Origin: Thecamonas trahens ATCC 50062
Taxonomy: Eukaryota; Apusozoa; Apusomonadida; Apusomonadidae
NCBI RefSeq assembly: GCF_000142905.1
Contig: NW_013657662.1
Location: forward strand, 1 to 64,000
Reading direction: 5' to 3'
DNA: 64,000 bases
The notes under the pieces are model-generated. The model was not told the DNA's origin and ran no database searches. It saw only the letters and a list, made by a program, of their open reading frames with translations. Below, piece after piece: positions 10,428 through 21,811 of this stretch. Numbering within the stretch: the stretch's first letter is position 1; the number at the start of each line of letters is the position of its first letter. The position numbers were made by a program, and so were the translations under genes.

Positions 10428-13262
10428 TCACTCGTACAGCGAGTGCAACAGCTCAGCATAGACGGCAATGACAACGTCGCGGCGGAGCTTGTACGCCACG
10501 TCGAGTTCGCCCGAGTAGACGGTGAACGGCGCCGGGGTAAAGGCCCACCGGTGGATCTGGACGGCTTGGGGCGCGGCGTCGTTGTACGCGTCGACCCGTG
10601 TTTGGACGTAGCGGATGACATCCGGATGCGCGATGACTTCGGCGACAGTGATGCGGGCTGTGGCGTCGACGTCGGCGAGCATGGCAGCCTGCAGCTCGAG
10701 GAGGTCGAGCTCGGCGGCAGACTCGACGTCGTCGTCGAGCCTCCTCTGCCCGCTCTCGTAGATCCAGCGGAGAATGCCCGAGTCGATGCGGGTCGTCGCC
10801 TCGCCGGTCTGTCGGTTGAGCTTGGTCTCGGGAGTAAAGAGTGCAACGAGATGGGCCTTGTTCTCGCCGTAGACAAAGGCATGCTCGATGCCCGGAATGG
10901 CGTCGACGAGCTTGGCCTCCACCGCTATTGGCGCGAGCGCGGTCCCGTCCGCGAGCGTCACCACGTCCTCGACCTTGCCGTCGACGTGCAGAAAGCCTCC
11001 CTCGAACCGCCCAAAGTCGCCGGTCTCGAACCAGCCGGCCGAGTCGAAGAGCGGTGCCTGGTCGTGCTTGCGCATGCGAAAGTAGCCCATAAATACGTTG
11101 CGCCCGTAGACCCGGATCGGGCCCTCGCCGGCCTCCTGCTCGAGCGGCACGCCCGAGGCGGTGATGAGCTCGCGCCGGTCATCGCGCGTCGACACGCCCG
11201 TCCCAAGCAGCCGCCGCCCGACCGTCCCAGTCAGACATGCTCCGGGCAATGAGAGCGTCGAGACGCCGGTGCACTCGGTCATGCCGTACGAGACGTAGAT
11301 CTGCAGGCCGAGCGACTGGAAAAACTCGAGCGTGTCGACCGAGATGTGCGAGCCCATCGAGACCACAATTCGCGCGTTCTGCAGCCCGATTCGCTGCCGG
11401 AACGGGAGAAAGGTCGTCAGCCGCGCGAGCGTGTAGCCCCACGGCATCGACTCGCCGCGCTGAGCCGCGTACGTTGCCGCGAGGCCTTTCCGCCGCGCCC
11501 ACGCCAGCATCCGATTCCGCGCGCCCCAACCCGAGTGAGTGTACTCAAACTCCTCGAACCGATCGCGGAGCCGCTCAAAGATGTGCGGCATGCCCACAAA
11601 GAACGACGGCCCCACCTCGCGGAGCACGTCGCCGAGAGAGCCCTTGAGCGCAGTCTTGGTGACAAACGAGACAGCATGCCCAGTGACAAGCGGCACCACA
11701 AGGTCGACGAGCAGGCCGTAGACCGACGAGAGCGACATGAACGAGACCGCCTTGTCCGACCCGCTCGCGCCGAGCATGCCCGAGAGAATCGTTCCCGCCC
11801 ACAGCAGGTTGTCGTGCGAGAGCATGCAGCCCTTTGGCGCCGACGACGCTCCGGGCGTGTACACAATCGTGGCGCACATGCCCGGCTCGACCTCGGCCTG
11901 CCGCCGCCGCACCAGCCGCTGCAGCATCGACTCGTCGGTTCCGGCGAGGAGCACAAACTCGTCAAAAACAAATGGATAGATGCCGGCGTTGCGGAGGTAC
12001 CGCGCAGAGTCATCGCGGAGCGCCGTGAACGAGACCACCGCAAATAGCTTCGAGTACTTCGTCTGCCGCAGGACAGAGACAAGGACCTCTAGCTCCGTCT
12101 GCCCACCAATGAACAGCACCGTGATCGACGCGTGCCGGAGAATGTGCCCAATTGAACCCTCGTCAAACGCGTCGTGAATGCCCACAGGAATGCCGGCAAC
12201 CATGACCGAGCCGAGAAACGCCATGCACCACTGCGGCGAGTTGGCCGCAAAAATGCCCACACGCATCCCGGCCTTGATCCCCATCTTCATCAGCGACCGT
12301 GCCACTCGCTTCGCCTGCAGGTAGTACCCACGCCATGTCACCGTCGCCCACTCCACCGCGCTCTTCTTCTGCCGCATCGCTGGATACACCGTAAGCTCAG
12401 CCTGCATCTCGCGGAACTGTTCCATCAGCGTCATAGGCCGCAACGCGTTGGGGTCGTCGGTCTCACTGTTGTACTTGTTCCAGAAAATAGACACCGCCTC
12501 CCGCGGCTTGTTTGTCCACAGCGCCTTGTGGAGGAGCTCTCCCGGATCGAGCCCGTCCGAGCCGGCCCCGGCCTCTACATCCGCCTCGCCGGCCGTGCTC
12601 CCCTCGCCGCCGCCGCCGCCCCGCACCAGCTCCACCACAGACGCACCCGAACCAAGGTATCGCCCATCCACAGAGCCCTCAGAGTCTGAAGACTCTGTCG
12701 ATCGCGCCACCTTGCGCTTCACCGCCCGCCGCGACCGCAGCCCGCTCGCCTTCTTCTTCTTCCTCCTCCTCCGCCCCACTCCCCCGGATGGCCCGGCCAT
12801 GCCGCTCGAGCTCGACGAGCCTATCCCACTCGAGCTCGAACTTGAGCTAGACTTTGAGCTCGATCTTGAACTTGAGCTCGAGCTCGAGCTTGGCTCCATG
12901 CCAGTTGTCGAGCCTCCAGCCACCGACGAAGCGTCGCCCTGCGCCTCTTCCTGCTGCTCGGCAGCTTCTGCGTCCTCGGCTCCTTGCGGATGCTCAGACA
13001 AGGCCGACGCCGCTACACACCCCGTCGTTCCCTCGCCAGCCTTCCAGCCGCAGCCCCCTGCCGCGCTCCATTCTGTATATTCGCCACTCGTTCTTGTCCT
13101 GCTACGGCATGCCGTCCTTGCCCCAAGGAGAGGGTCGGCGTCGAGAGCGACGATGCCATGCCGCCGCAACAGCCCGCCTTCACCCTCGCTCACTCGGCTG
13201 CCTCCCTGCCTCTGCTGCAACCTCCGACTGCCACTGCAGCCGTCACAGGATGTCCCCTCCAT
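10428..13262 (-). CDS. Bubblegum-like long-chain acyl-CoA synthetase
   Basis: 944 residues from the ATG at 13262. The first ~230 are low complexity: a poly-Ser block at about 12800-12900 and a basic RRRRKKKK patch. An AMP-binding (ANL superfamily) enzyme follows. It activates fatty acids with ATP and CoA. Landmarks: IVYTPGASSAPKGCMLSHDN at the phosphate loop (about residue 465), SYGMTECTG, GWFETGDFGRFEGGFLHVDGK near 745, and a C-terminal GELDVAYKLRR typical of the ACSBG/ACSL group. Odd: the phosphate loop lacks the usual TSGTTGxPKG spelling, and the hinge DGR/DRK reads DGK. The true start may be a later Met before the Ser tract. Divergent from the hydrolase at 13809. Confidence 0.85.
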   Translation of the reverse strand: MEGTSCDGCSGSRRLQQRQGGSRVSEGEGGLLRRHGIVALDADPLLGARTACRSRTRTSGEYTEWSAAGGCGWKAGEGTTGCVAASALSEHPQGAEDAEAAEQQEEAQGDASSVAGGSTTGMEPSSSSSSSSRSSSKSSSSSSSSGIGSSSSSGMAGPSGGVGRRRRKKKKASGLRSRRAVKRKVARSTESSDSEGSVDGRYLGSGASVVELVRGGGGGEGSTAGEADVEAGAGSDGLDPGELLHKALWTNKPREAVSIFWNKYNSETDDPNALRPMTLMEQFREMQAELTVYPAMRQKKSAVEWATVTWRGYYLQAKRVARSLMKMGIKAGMRVGIFAANSPQWCMAFLGSVMVAGIPVGIHDAFDEGSIGHILRHASITVLFIGGQTELEVLVSVLRQTKYSKLFAVVSFTALRDDSARYLRNAGIYPFVFDEFVLLAGTDESMLQRLVRRRQAEVEPGMCATIVYTPGASSAPKGCMLSHDNLLWAGTILSGMLGASGSDKAVSFMSLSSVYGLLVDLVVPLVTGHAVSFVTKTALKGSLGDVLREVGPSFFVGMPHIFERLRDRFEEFEYTHSGWGARNRMLAWARRKGLAATYAAQRGESMPWGYTLARLTTFLPFRQRIGLQNARIVVSMGSHISVDTLEFFQSLGLQIYVSYGMTECTGVSTLSLPGACLTGTVGRRLLGTGVSTRDDRRELITASGVPLEQEAGEGPIRVYGRNVFMGYFRMRKHDQAPLFDSAGWFETGDFGRFEGGFLHVDGKVEDVVTLADGTALAPIAVEAKLVDAIPGIEHAFVYGENKAHLVALFTPETKLNRQTGEATTRIDSGILRWIYESGQRRLDDDVESAAELDLLELQAAMLADVDATARITVAEVIAHPDVIRYVQTRVDAYNDAAPQAVQIHRWAFTPAPFTVYSGELDVAYKLRRDVVIAVYAELLHSLYE

Positions 13263-13474
13263 TGCCCAGTGCAAGTGAAGTGGTACTCCAACTCGATTAC
13301 TTTCCCTTCGGTCCCCTCGCCTTTACATCCTCGCTTCTCGGTCCCCAAAAGTTGACATTCACAAACTGTGCGCAGTATGTCACGGCAAACCCCACACCCC
13401 AATCACAAAAGCAATGAAGTCCGAGTTTCTGCCGAGACCCCCTCCACCCCCCCCCTCCCCCTCCCAATGACTCT

Positions 13475-13522
13475 CCACCACCACCACCACCACCACCACC
13501 ACCACCACCACCACCACCACCC
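13475..13522. repeat. (CCA)n microsatellite
   Basis: Uninterrupted CCA/CAC triplet run of about 16 units in the 546-bp divergent intergenic region between the acyl-CoA synthetase and the alpha/beta hydrolase genes. Confidence 0.9.
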
Positions 13523-13808
13523 CATCCCTTCCTTCCCCGTCCCTCCCTCCACCCCCAGCCCCCTTTGCCCTCCACCACCACCACCCACCCACCCACCCCT
13601 CCATCACCCCTCCTCTCGTACACACACCCTTCCTCCAAATCCCCTGTCCCGCATCAACCATCAACATTGTTCGTCAAAGCAGAAAGCCCAACCTCCAACG
13701 AGCTAAAACCACAGCCACTCCACCACCAGTATCGCATTCAACACCACACACGACCATACATCCCCACAATCACTCAGTCGTAGTGTGTGCCCTCTCGCCC
13801 GCGACGCT

Positions 13809-14930
13809 ATGACCGCTCGCCACATTGAGCTCTCCATCCCCACAGACCTGGTCACTTCGCCACCTGGCGCTCTGTCTGCTCTTCTCACCTGTGCCACCCT
13901 CCCGGACGCCGAACAATCCTCGTCAGCACGCAAGGCACCGGCAGCAGGGGCGCAGCCGACGTCACCAGGCTCAGCAGGGCGGTCAGACGGGGGCGAGGGA
14001 AAGAGCAAGCGGCTGCCGAGTGATGGTCTTGCGCCTCCGCACCTCATCTCCACCCTCTTTATCCTCACACACTCGGCAGGTGGCTCCAAAGACTCGCCAC
14101 TCCTCGCCGCCGTCGCCACAGGCCTCGTCACCCACAACCCGTCCATCGCCGTCCTCCGCTTTGACTTTCCCTACCGCTCCGCCCGCTCCAACGGCCCGCC
14201 CGACCGCCAGCCCAAGCTTATCGAGTCGGTCGCCGCTGTGGTAAGCCATGTCCTCTCGGCTTCGTTTGCCTCGTTTGTCGCCGATGCTGCCTCCCCGGCC
14301 TCGCTTGCTCTCGCCAACGTCTACCTCGGCGGTGCCTCGATGGGCTGCCGCGCCGTCGCCTCGTTCGTCAACTCATTCGGCCACCTCTACGAGCACCTCA
14401 TTGCGGGCCTGGTCTTCTACGCCTATCCGCTTCATCCGGCCAACGACCCGTCCAAGCTCCGCGACGGCCCGCTCCTCCTCCTCGACCGCCACACCCGAGT
14501 CTGCTTCATCCAAGGCACCCGCGATCGCCTCTGCTCCGCTCACCTCATGACTTCAGTCAAGTCGCGCATGGCTGCCCGCCACGAGACCCACCTCATCGAG
14601 TCGGCAGACCACTCGTTCAACGTCCTCAAGTCCTCACCGCTCTCCACTGCAGACGTCTTTGACTCGATCATCGCCACAACCCTGGTCTTCTTCAACGAGC
14701 CCATCTCACGCATCACCATCTCCGTCCCGCCGTCGGCAGTCTCCTCGCCCACCGCTGCTCCGTCGGCCCTCGATCCCTCCGCCCCCGCCGCCGTCTCGCG
14801 CAAGCGCAACCGCTCAGACTCCAACACCCCGCCGCCGCCGCCGCCTTCCGCCCCCGCCGTTCGAGCCCCGCTCGCTCCGCCGTGCCCGCGTTGTCCCTGC
14901 CTCGCTTGCTGTCACCAACTCGCCGCCTGA
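13809..14930 (+). CDS. KANL3/TEX30-type alpha/beta hydrolase
   Basis: 373 residues from the ATG at 13809. It matches the small alpha/beta-hydrolase family of TEX30 and the NSL-complex subunit KANSL3: ISTLFILTHSAGGSKDSP strand and turn, SIAVLRFDFPYR, nucleophile elbow GGASMGCRAV, GLVFYAYPLHP, FIQGTRDRLC (acid position) and SADHSFN (catalytic-type His). Substrate is unknown in the family. Near 14840-14900 another frame (+1) gives a more protein-like tail, ARVVPASLAVTN...PAFKKAKRSTRSS, stopping at 15021. One extra base in the C-rich CCG tract would join them, so the true C-terminus may be 15021. Confidence 0.8.
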   Translation: MTARHIELSIPTDLVTSPPGALSALLTCATLPDAEQSSSARKAPAAGAQPTSPGSAGRSDGGEGKSKRLPSDGLAPPHLISTLFILTHSAGGSKDSPLLAAVATGLVTHNPSIAVLRFDFPYRSARSNGPPDRQPKLIESVAAVVSHVLSASFASFVADAASPASLALANVYLGGASMGCRAVASFVNSFGHLYEHLIAGLVFYAYPLHPANDPSKLRDGPLLLLDRHTRVCFIQGTRDRLCSAHLMTSVKSRMAARHETHLIESADHSFNVLKSSPLSTADVFDSIIATTLVFFNEPISRITISVPPSAVSSPTAAPSALDPSAPAAVSRKRNRSDSNTPPPPPPSAPAVRAPLAPPCPRCPCLACCHQLAA

Positions 14931-15021
14931 CGTCCACGTCCTGCCAGCCTTCAAAAAGGCCAAGCGCTCCACCCGATCGTCGTCCGCAGCCGCAGCCGCC
15001 GCCACATCCTCTGCACAATAG

Positions 15022-15873
15022 CGATGACCCTTAACGGTACGGTCGTTTGGGCGCGTTGTCGCCGGCCTCAAAGTGAACAACACAGTACATGATCAAGTCC
15101 TCGAACCCCCTGCTGCCGCTACACACCGGCCGATCGGCGTCGCATGTCGGCGTCGCATGTCGGCGTCGCAAGGCTGCCGCTTGAGAAACTGGGGCGTGCA
15201 AGCAATGCTCGCCATGCGTATCATCAATATGTGTGGGGTAACATAGCGTTGGGCGCTGATGTCATGTCCTGGAACGCGTTGACCAGTCTTTCCAATTCCG
15301 TCCCAAAATTGCTTTTGGACATACTGCCATGATGACACACTCTCGGCCATCAGCCGTGCTCCGCCGGCTCGACAGCTTGAGGTCAAAGTCGAAATAGGGC
15401 GCCCAACGGGCCGCCCGACGGCGGGAGGGGGGGGGAGGGGGCTTCCCCCTCCTTCAAAGCTGATTTTGTCGATGCCATCGGAGCAAACCAAGGTGCAAGC
15501 CGCTTCGCTTCGCTCACCCAGCCGTGGGTGCTAGCAGTCGCGGCAACACTCCCTGACCTACAGGTACGTTTGATACCGCCGGTCAACGCCGGTCAACGAC
15601 AATCAAGCCTCACGCTCGCCAGACTGACCCCACACACAGAGACCAGCCCACCACCACGACCCCCATCTGCCGCACACCCCACACACTCGCCCCATCAATG
15701 CATCCACGCATCCGCCCATACGCTTCCCCGCCCCCATCTGAGTGCCGCACTTTATTCCTCTTGCTGTCCAACTTTGATCCCTTCCGCCGAGATTACATTG
15801 ACATTGGACTCCCGTTTCCCCGCCAACGATCTTACACGCACCTCTCTCGTCACCCCCCCCCCTCATCACAGCT
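15022..15873. other. Intergenic region with a 13-bp tandem repeat
   Basis: No gene is supported. At 15134-15171 the unit TCGGCGTCGCATG occurs three times (third copy partial). About 15190-15330 is less GC-rich than the surroundings and might hold a small RNA, but no conserved core was found. The last ~200 bp are pyrimidine-rich, including a 10-C run about 20 bp before the next ATG. Confidence 0.5.
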
Positions 15874-18800
15874 ATGCACCACCTCGTCCTCCTTACAATA
15901 TTAGGCCTCGCACTCGCCATCCTCGCTCCCTCAGCTGACACCGTCTCGGTCCGTCTTGTTGCCTTTTCCTCCCCCCTCGTAGATTGGTCGGCGCCTGCCA
16001 GCCAACTTGCGGCCTTTTTCGCCGCTGCGCCAAACGTAACACATTCGGCCGCAGCTGTTGTCGTCGATTCGCCGGGCCCGCTCGCCGACTACCTCCGTCT
16101 TGTCCAGCCGCCGCTCCCGGCCGACCTTGTTGCGCCGCATGGTCTTGCTACAAACATCGAGGATGTGTATGAGCTCTTTCAGCAACTTCCCGACGACCTT
16201 GCTGCAACCATCGTTCCCGACCTCATCCCCGCTGTTGTCCCACTGCTCACGGCACACCACGCGACCGATGCTCACCCGTCTCTCTACGGCGTACCGCTCC
16301 TCGCCGCCCCGGCCGTTTGCATCTTCAGCAAGCCCGCACTTGCTCGCATCGGCCTCTCACCGCCCACCTCCTGGTCCACCCTCCGCGCTACCTGTTCCAT
16401 CGCCGCCGACAAGCTGCCCGACATGGTCTCCTGCCTCGGCTTCCCATCTCGCCTTCCATCGAGCCTCTTTGACATGCTCGCCATCCGCACACACGGCGAT
16501 GCCTTCTTCCGCAACCTCACCGCCGGTGCCATCTCGCTCACAGACCCGCGCGTCGTCGCCATCGTCGACGACATCGCCTCTCTTGCCGACGTCCACCACT
16601 ACTCCGCCGCCGCCACCGAGCTCCAACTTTCGCCGGCAGACCTTTCGTCGTACCGCAGCCTTGCCCTCGGCCACAGCCTCATGGTCTGCGGTGAGACCCT
16701 GGATCACGCCGCTGCCGTATCTGCTGGCATGGATCCTAATAATCTCGGCGCTTTGCCTTTCCGCCCCTCGACTCGGATCCATCGCCAAGCCTCCCGTTGC
16801 CCTCGACAGCTGTCCTCGCCTCCATCTTTGCTCTATGCGCTCCCAAAGCCTCCATCGCCGGCCCGACTGCGCTCGACCTCGCGCGCTTCGCCGCCGACCC
16901 GGCCACTCTCGCCGCTCTCCTCGACGCCAATCCCGACCGCATTCCGCTCACCTCATCGCTCGCTACGCACCTCACCTCCGCCAACCTCCAGAGCCTCGCT
17001 GCCATCGTGTCCTCGGCCTCGGCACTCCTTCAGCACTCGGCCGTCTTTATCGGATCGACCTCGCTCACAACGGCCTGGAACGCCTTTCACAGCAACATGT
17101 TTCTCGCTCAGGCCTCACTCTCCTCGCCCCTCGTCCGCACCGAGGCCCTCGCCGATCTCGAAGCTCTGCGGCTCGAGTCGGTCCTCGCCCAGGTCGCACC
17201 GCCGCGCATTACCCACGACTCGGGCTCGTACCACACCCGCATCTCCGTAGGCATTTACTCGCCCACCGCCAACGCCGTCATCCACTACACCCTCGATGGC
17301 TCGCTGCCCTCGCACACCTCACCGCGCCTCGCCTCGCCACTCCTGCACATCGACCGAGATGGGAACGTTGCCCTCCGTGCCATCGCCATCGCCCCGGGCT
17401 CGCTCCGTCGCCTGTTGTGTTGCGCCTCTACCACTTGCCGCACTCATCCACGTCACCGCCGCCCATCTCCGCCTCCGTCATCGTCGCCATCTCCGCCTGC
17501 ACCCTCATCGGTTGCATCGCCGTGACACTCCTCGCTGTGCTGATCATCGTCCATCGCCGCCGTCGCCGCGCCTCGATTGACGCCGCCGACTGGGAGGCCC
17601 AACCCGCCAGCCCGTCCCTGCAAGCCGCCACTTCGTCGTCTTCAGTCGTCCTCGCTGCCGAGGAGGCCAACTCGTGTGGCCCCAACTTGGTCGACGACAA
17701 CATTTGCCTCCGTCCCAGCGACGTGGAATGCCTCCATCTTGTCGGTTCGGGCTCCTTTGGTGCCGTCTACACAGGCTCCTGGTCTGGCACCTCGGTCGCC
17801 ATCAAGCACCTCCGCCTCGCGCCCGCCGCCGCATCCTCGCCGGGCATCGTCGACGCCATCATCCAAGAGGTCGGCACGCTCGCCGCCATCACCGCCCCAA
17901 ACGTCGTCCACATCCTCGGCGCCCTCCAAACCCCGCTTGCCATCGTCTCAGAGTTTGCCGAGCGCGGCTCGCTGGCTGCCATCCTCACCTCCAATCACAC
18001 CATTCTCGACGCCTCGATCATCTTCAAGTGGGCCAACGACATTACCGCCGGCCTCGCCGCCCTCCACGCCGCTGGCGTTGTTCACGGCTCGCTCAATCCG
18101 CGCAACGTGCTCCTCGACTCCAACTGGGTTGCAAAGCTCGCAGACTATGGTCTTGCGCCTGCAAAGGGCGACCTCTCGCTCGTCGCCGCCTCACACGCCT
18201 TCGTCACCTCGACCCGGAAACTCCCGCCCGCCACCACCGATCAACTTGCCAACACCTGCCACTCGTCGCGCTCTAATCCTGGCGGCCCACCTCTTCACCG
18301 CTCCTCGCGCTCGGGTCAGTCGAGCGTTTTCGCCTCGCACGACTTGCTTGACTCGTCCATCACCTCGGCCGCGCTGGGCGATTCAACTCTCGTCTCGATT
18401 CCAGAGTACCCAGTAGGCGACGTCTCGGACCTCTACTACGCCGCGCCCGAGGTCATCGCCAATGGCCGCGCCGCCGTCTCCAAAGCCTCTGATCTCTTTG
18501 CCCTTGCAATCACGCTCTGGGAACTCACGTCGCGTCGCCGTGTCTACGCCGACCAGAACCCGCTAGCCGTCGCCGTCGAAGTCGCTCGGGGTGCCCGGCC
18601 GCCGCTAGAGGACATCCCGCCGACCTTTGCGCTCCTCGGCAACGTTACCTCGGGCCTCTGGGCCCAGAGCCCGGACGAGCGCCTCCCGCTCACCGACGCG
18701 CTCTCTCTCATGGCTGATCTCTTTGATCCAGAAGTAGTCATCTTCCCATCCGAGCCGCAAGCTCCCTTTGGCTCCATCCTCGCCGTCAAGGTCATCTTTC

Positions 18801-20470
18801 CGCAAGCCCTCTCGCTCCTTGCCGCCAACCCGGGGCTCTGCCATTCAGCACTTGTCGAATCACTCACCATGGTCGTCGACACCGTCGAGGCCGCCGCCGG
18901 CTGCGTTCTTGCGTCCCATCCGACTTCGGTCTTATTCTCGCTCCACAACCCGTCTGACGTTCACCCCATCGCCCTCGCTCTGCACGCTCGCTCCCCGACT
19001 GTCGGTCCGCCTGTTCTGCTTGCTGTCCGTGGCGTCATCGAGACGACCCGGTCTTCTCATGGAGAGTACAAGCTGGGTGGCGCGGTAATCGACGACCTTC
19101 TCAACCTCGAATCCAGGGTCGTCGCCGCTCCCGCCTCGCTCCCGTCCGAAGGCTGCTTGGCTCTCGTCGCCGACAGGCTCGCCGACGAACTCAAGCGCGC
19201 CCATGCCGCCTCGGGCACTGCCATCTCGCTCATTTCCCCGCCACCCGCACTCGCCTCGCTGCATCCTCCGATCTTGCGCATCGAGCTCCCCGCCGTCGTC
19301 GCGCCGAGCTTGAATATCAACTCGACCGGCTCGTCCATGAGCAAGACATCAACCACCCTGGAGACCCCGCGGACATTGCTCTCGGAACGCGTCTTGTCAT
19401 CGGGCAAGCCGCGCTCTTCCTTCGGCTCCTCCGGCTTGAACGACACCACCTTGCTCTCGCACGAGCTTGTCACCACCTCTACGCTCGCCGCCGTCGCCTT
19501 TCTCTCCGGCGCCGCGACGGAGAAGCTCATCCGTGGTGCCTCGCGCCCAGTCCGCGGCTCGTACGCCAACCTACGCCGGACTCGCTGGCAGACTCAGAGT
19601 GTGGTCGTCAAGCACCTGGTCACCCAGTCGTTTTCCAACCAGGAGCTCCTCGCCATTGCCGCAGATGTGGCGTCGGCTACCATCGCGGGCTCGGCCTCCA
19701 AGTGCCTCTCGCCGCCACTCGCTCTCTGCATCGAGCCGCCCAACGTCGCTATCATCTTCCCCCGCCTCCGCTACTGTACCCTCCGGACCATGGCCGTCCA
19801 TCCGGACGTCGTCCGCGCCCGCTACCCGTCGCTCCTTGTGCCGTCGCTCGACATTGTGTGCGCGCTCGGCACCGCCCTCATCGACGCCATCGAGGCGCTG
19901 CACATGGCTACCGGCGCCGCCCACGGCGCTCTCACGCCGTCCAACGTCTCGATCGTCCTCTCCTCCTCGGGCTTCCCCACTCGCGTCATCCTCTCGGACT
20001 TTGGCCTCGCCGCCATCCGAAGGCTTGTCGGCCCCAAGTGTATTCTCCCGTCCGCGTCATATGCCTCACCCGAGGTGCTCTCGGGCAAGACCATAGCCAA
20101 GCAGGCCGACACCTTTACCTTTGGCTCCATGCTCTACCAAATCGCCTGCGGCCAGCCCGCCTTTACCGGCAACAACGAGACCGTCACCGCCGCCCGGGTC
20201 ATCGCCGGCGACCACGCCCCGATTCCGTCCATGATCCCGGAACCACTCGCCCGACTCATCATCGACTGCTGGGCGCCTATCCCGGAGCGCCGACCCACCC
20301 CGTTGGTCATCCGCCACACCCTCTCCAACGTCTGCGCCCAGGCGCTTTCCACCGGTGCCACACCCCGGACTGATCCTGCCATAGCCGACTCCGACCCGCC
20401 TTCCCATCGCCGCTCCTACTCCTCCCCCCGAGGTGCGCGCCACCACACCCCTCGTTCTCCCGGTCGATGA
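15874..20470 (+). CDS. Receptor-like protein: solute-binding ectodomain, two kinase-like domains (two frame breaks)
   Basis: ATG at 15874 opens a signal peptide (HHLVLLTILGLALAILAP). The ectodomain resembles bacterial family-1 solute-binding proteins (YGVPLLAAPAVCIFSKPAL, then PPTSWSTLRATC). A chitobiase/hexosaminidase C-terminal-like module follows (YTLDGSLPSHTS, about 17280-17400), then one span (VIVAISACTLIGCIAVTLLA) and an Arg-rich stop-transfer. Kinase-like domain 1 (about 17700-18720) has GSGSFG and VAIK but HGSLNPRN for HRD and DYG for DFG. A segment at about 18750-19230 looks cyclase-like. Domain 2 (about 19440-20360) has HGALTPSN and DFG. The frame moves by -1 near 16750 and again near 17398, each fixed by one base. 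About 1532 residues joined. Paralogue at 29667-33969. Confidence 0.75.
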
Positions 20471-20580
20471 CTGTAAAACCTGAACCGCCCCCTCTTGACC
20501 GTCACCCGTCGCGCCGACGGCCCACGCCCACGCCCACGCCCACTCCCACTCCACTCCCACACCCACACCTTTCTCTCCCC

Positions 20581-21782
20581 ATGTTTCGATTCCTCCATAC
20601 CACCGCCCGGTGGGGCCTGACCCTCGCTCCACCACTCGCTGCTGTCACTACCCTCTTGGTCTATGCCAACGACCTCGCAGATTGGCTCCTCTTCACCACC
20701 ACTGTCTACAACCTCGGCGGCTGGTTCGCCCCGGGCTCATCGCCATGGCTCCAACTTGTGGTCCTCTCGGCCATCATGGTTCCCTCCATTATCATCACTC
20801 TGCTCCTCACTTTCTGCTGCTCGATGTACATCTTCTTCAACTTGGCCCGCCTCCCGTCCCGCTCGACGGCCTGGTCGTCGCTCCGCTGCTCTCGCCCTCG
20901 CTCCTTGCTCAGTCGGACGACTCGGATGCTGGCGCCGCCGTCCTTGGCGAAGACGGCGTTGGCCTGCTCCTAGGTGACGTCGGCCTCTGCTCGGTCTATC
21001 CTGCCCTGGAAGAGCGTGATCCTCCCGCCGATGCCGGAGGCAGTGGCGGCCTCGTCGTCGCCAGCCTGCCCAGCTCCACGCCTGTCGGCGTCATCGAGTG
21101 GCTTGCTGCCGAGGCCGCAAACTCATGCGCTACCGAGTCGTATGACGTCCTTGTCCTCCGCAACCTCTTTGTCCTGCCGAGCTACACCAACCATGCAGTG
21201 CCGGCAAGTCTAGTCGCTGCTGCGATCGACGCGTATGCGGCGCAGGCGGCCAGCGGCAATGCCGAAGCCGCACCTGCGGGCCTTCTGCCTGCCGCGGTCG
21301 CCGTTGTGCCCGACGTTGCGGGCCAGCGCGCCTCGCGCATTGCCCGCCTCGCCTCTCGCATCCCGCTCCTCCGCCAGGTCTCGGTCCGGCAGACCAAGAT
21401 CCATGTGTACGCGCTCCCGCACGACCTTGCCGCCGCTGCCTGGCAACTCATCGCCTCGCACCGCGCCGAGCCGCTCGACTCCCAGCTCCTTGCCGTCTTT
21501 CCGCCGCCGCGGACCGAGATCCTTCGCGACGCCACCGACGCCCCAGTCGAGGTTGTCCACCTCGCGTGGCATGCGTCGCACGTCCCCGCCGACGGCTCCG
21601 CTGTCGCCGAGCCCGTCGACGACGCCATTCACCTGTTGGCACTGCCGGCCGGCGATTCGCTAGAGACACAGCTCCTCGACGACTTTCCACAAGCCCGCAC
21701 TACGGTCTCGCTCGCCATCGGCCTCTCCATCGGCCTCGACGACTCGGACTTTACCTGGTACTCGTCGGCTCTCATGTTCTGA
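20581..21782 (+). CDS. Two-span membrane protein, unrecognised, one frame break
   Basis: ATG at 20581, 110 bp after the receptor gene. The N-terminus has two hydrophobic segments (LTLAPPLAAVTTLLVYAND region, and LQLVVLSAIMVPSIIITLLL followed by a Cys pair). Near 20856 a -1 shift in a C-rich stretch continues as VPLDGLVVAPLLSPSLLAQ and leads to a soluble domain of about 290 residues with alternating strands and helices, ending in SSALMF. About 400 residues. No family match is recognised. One missing base is the simplest explanation of the break. Confidence 0.5.
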
Positions 21783-21811
21783 TGGCCTTGCAGAGTGTAC
21801 GCGAGCCTCAC

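Noticed and set aside
15190-15330. Less GC-rich block with a minus-strand AATTTTGG (Sm-site-like), possible snRNA
   Set aside because: No U1, U2, U4 or U5 core sequence and no clear flanking stem; kept only as an intergenic note.
15874-20470. Receptor gene as a pseudogene
   Set aside because: Only two single-base breaks in 4.6 kb and otherwise intact conserved sequence; the same kind of break occurs in clearly essential genes such as the CDK.
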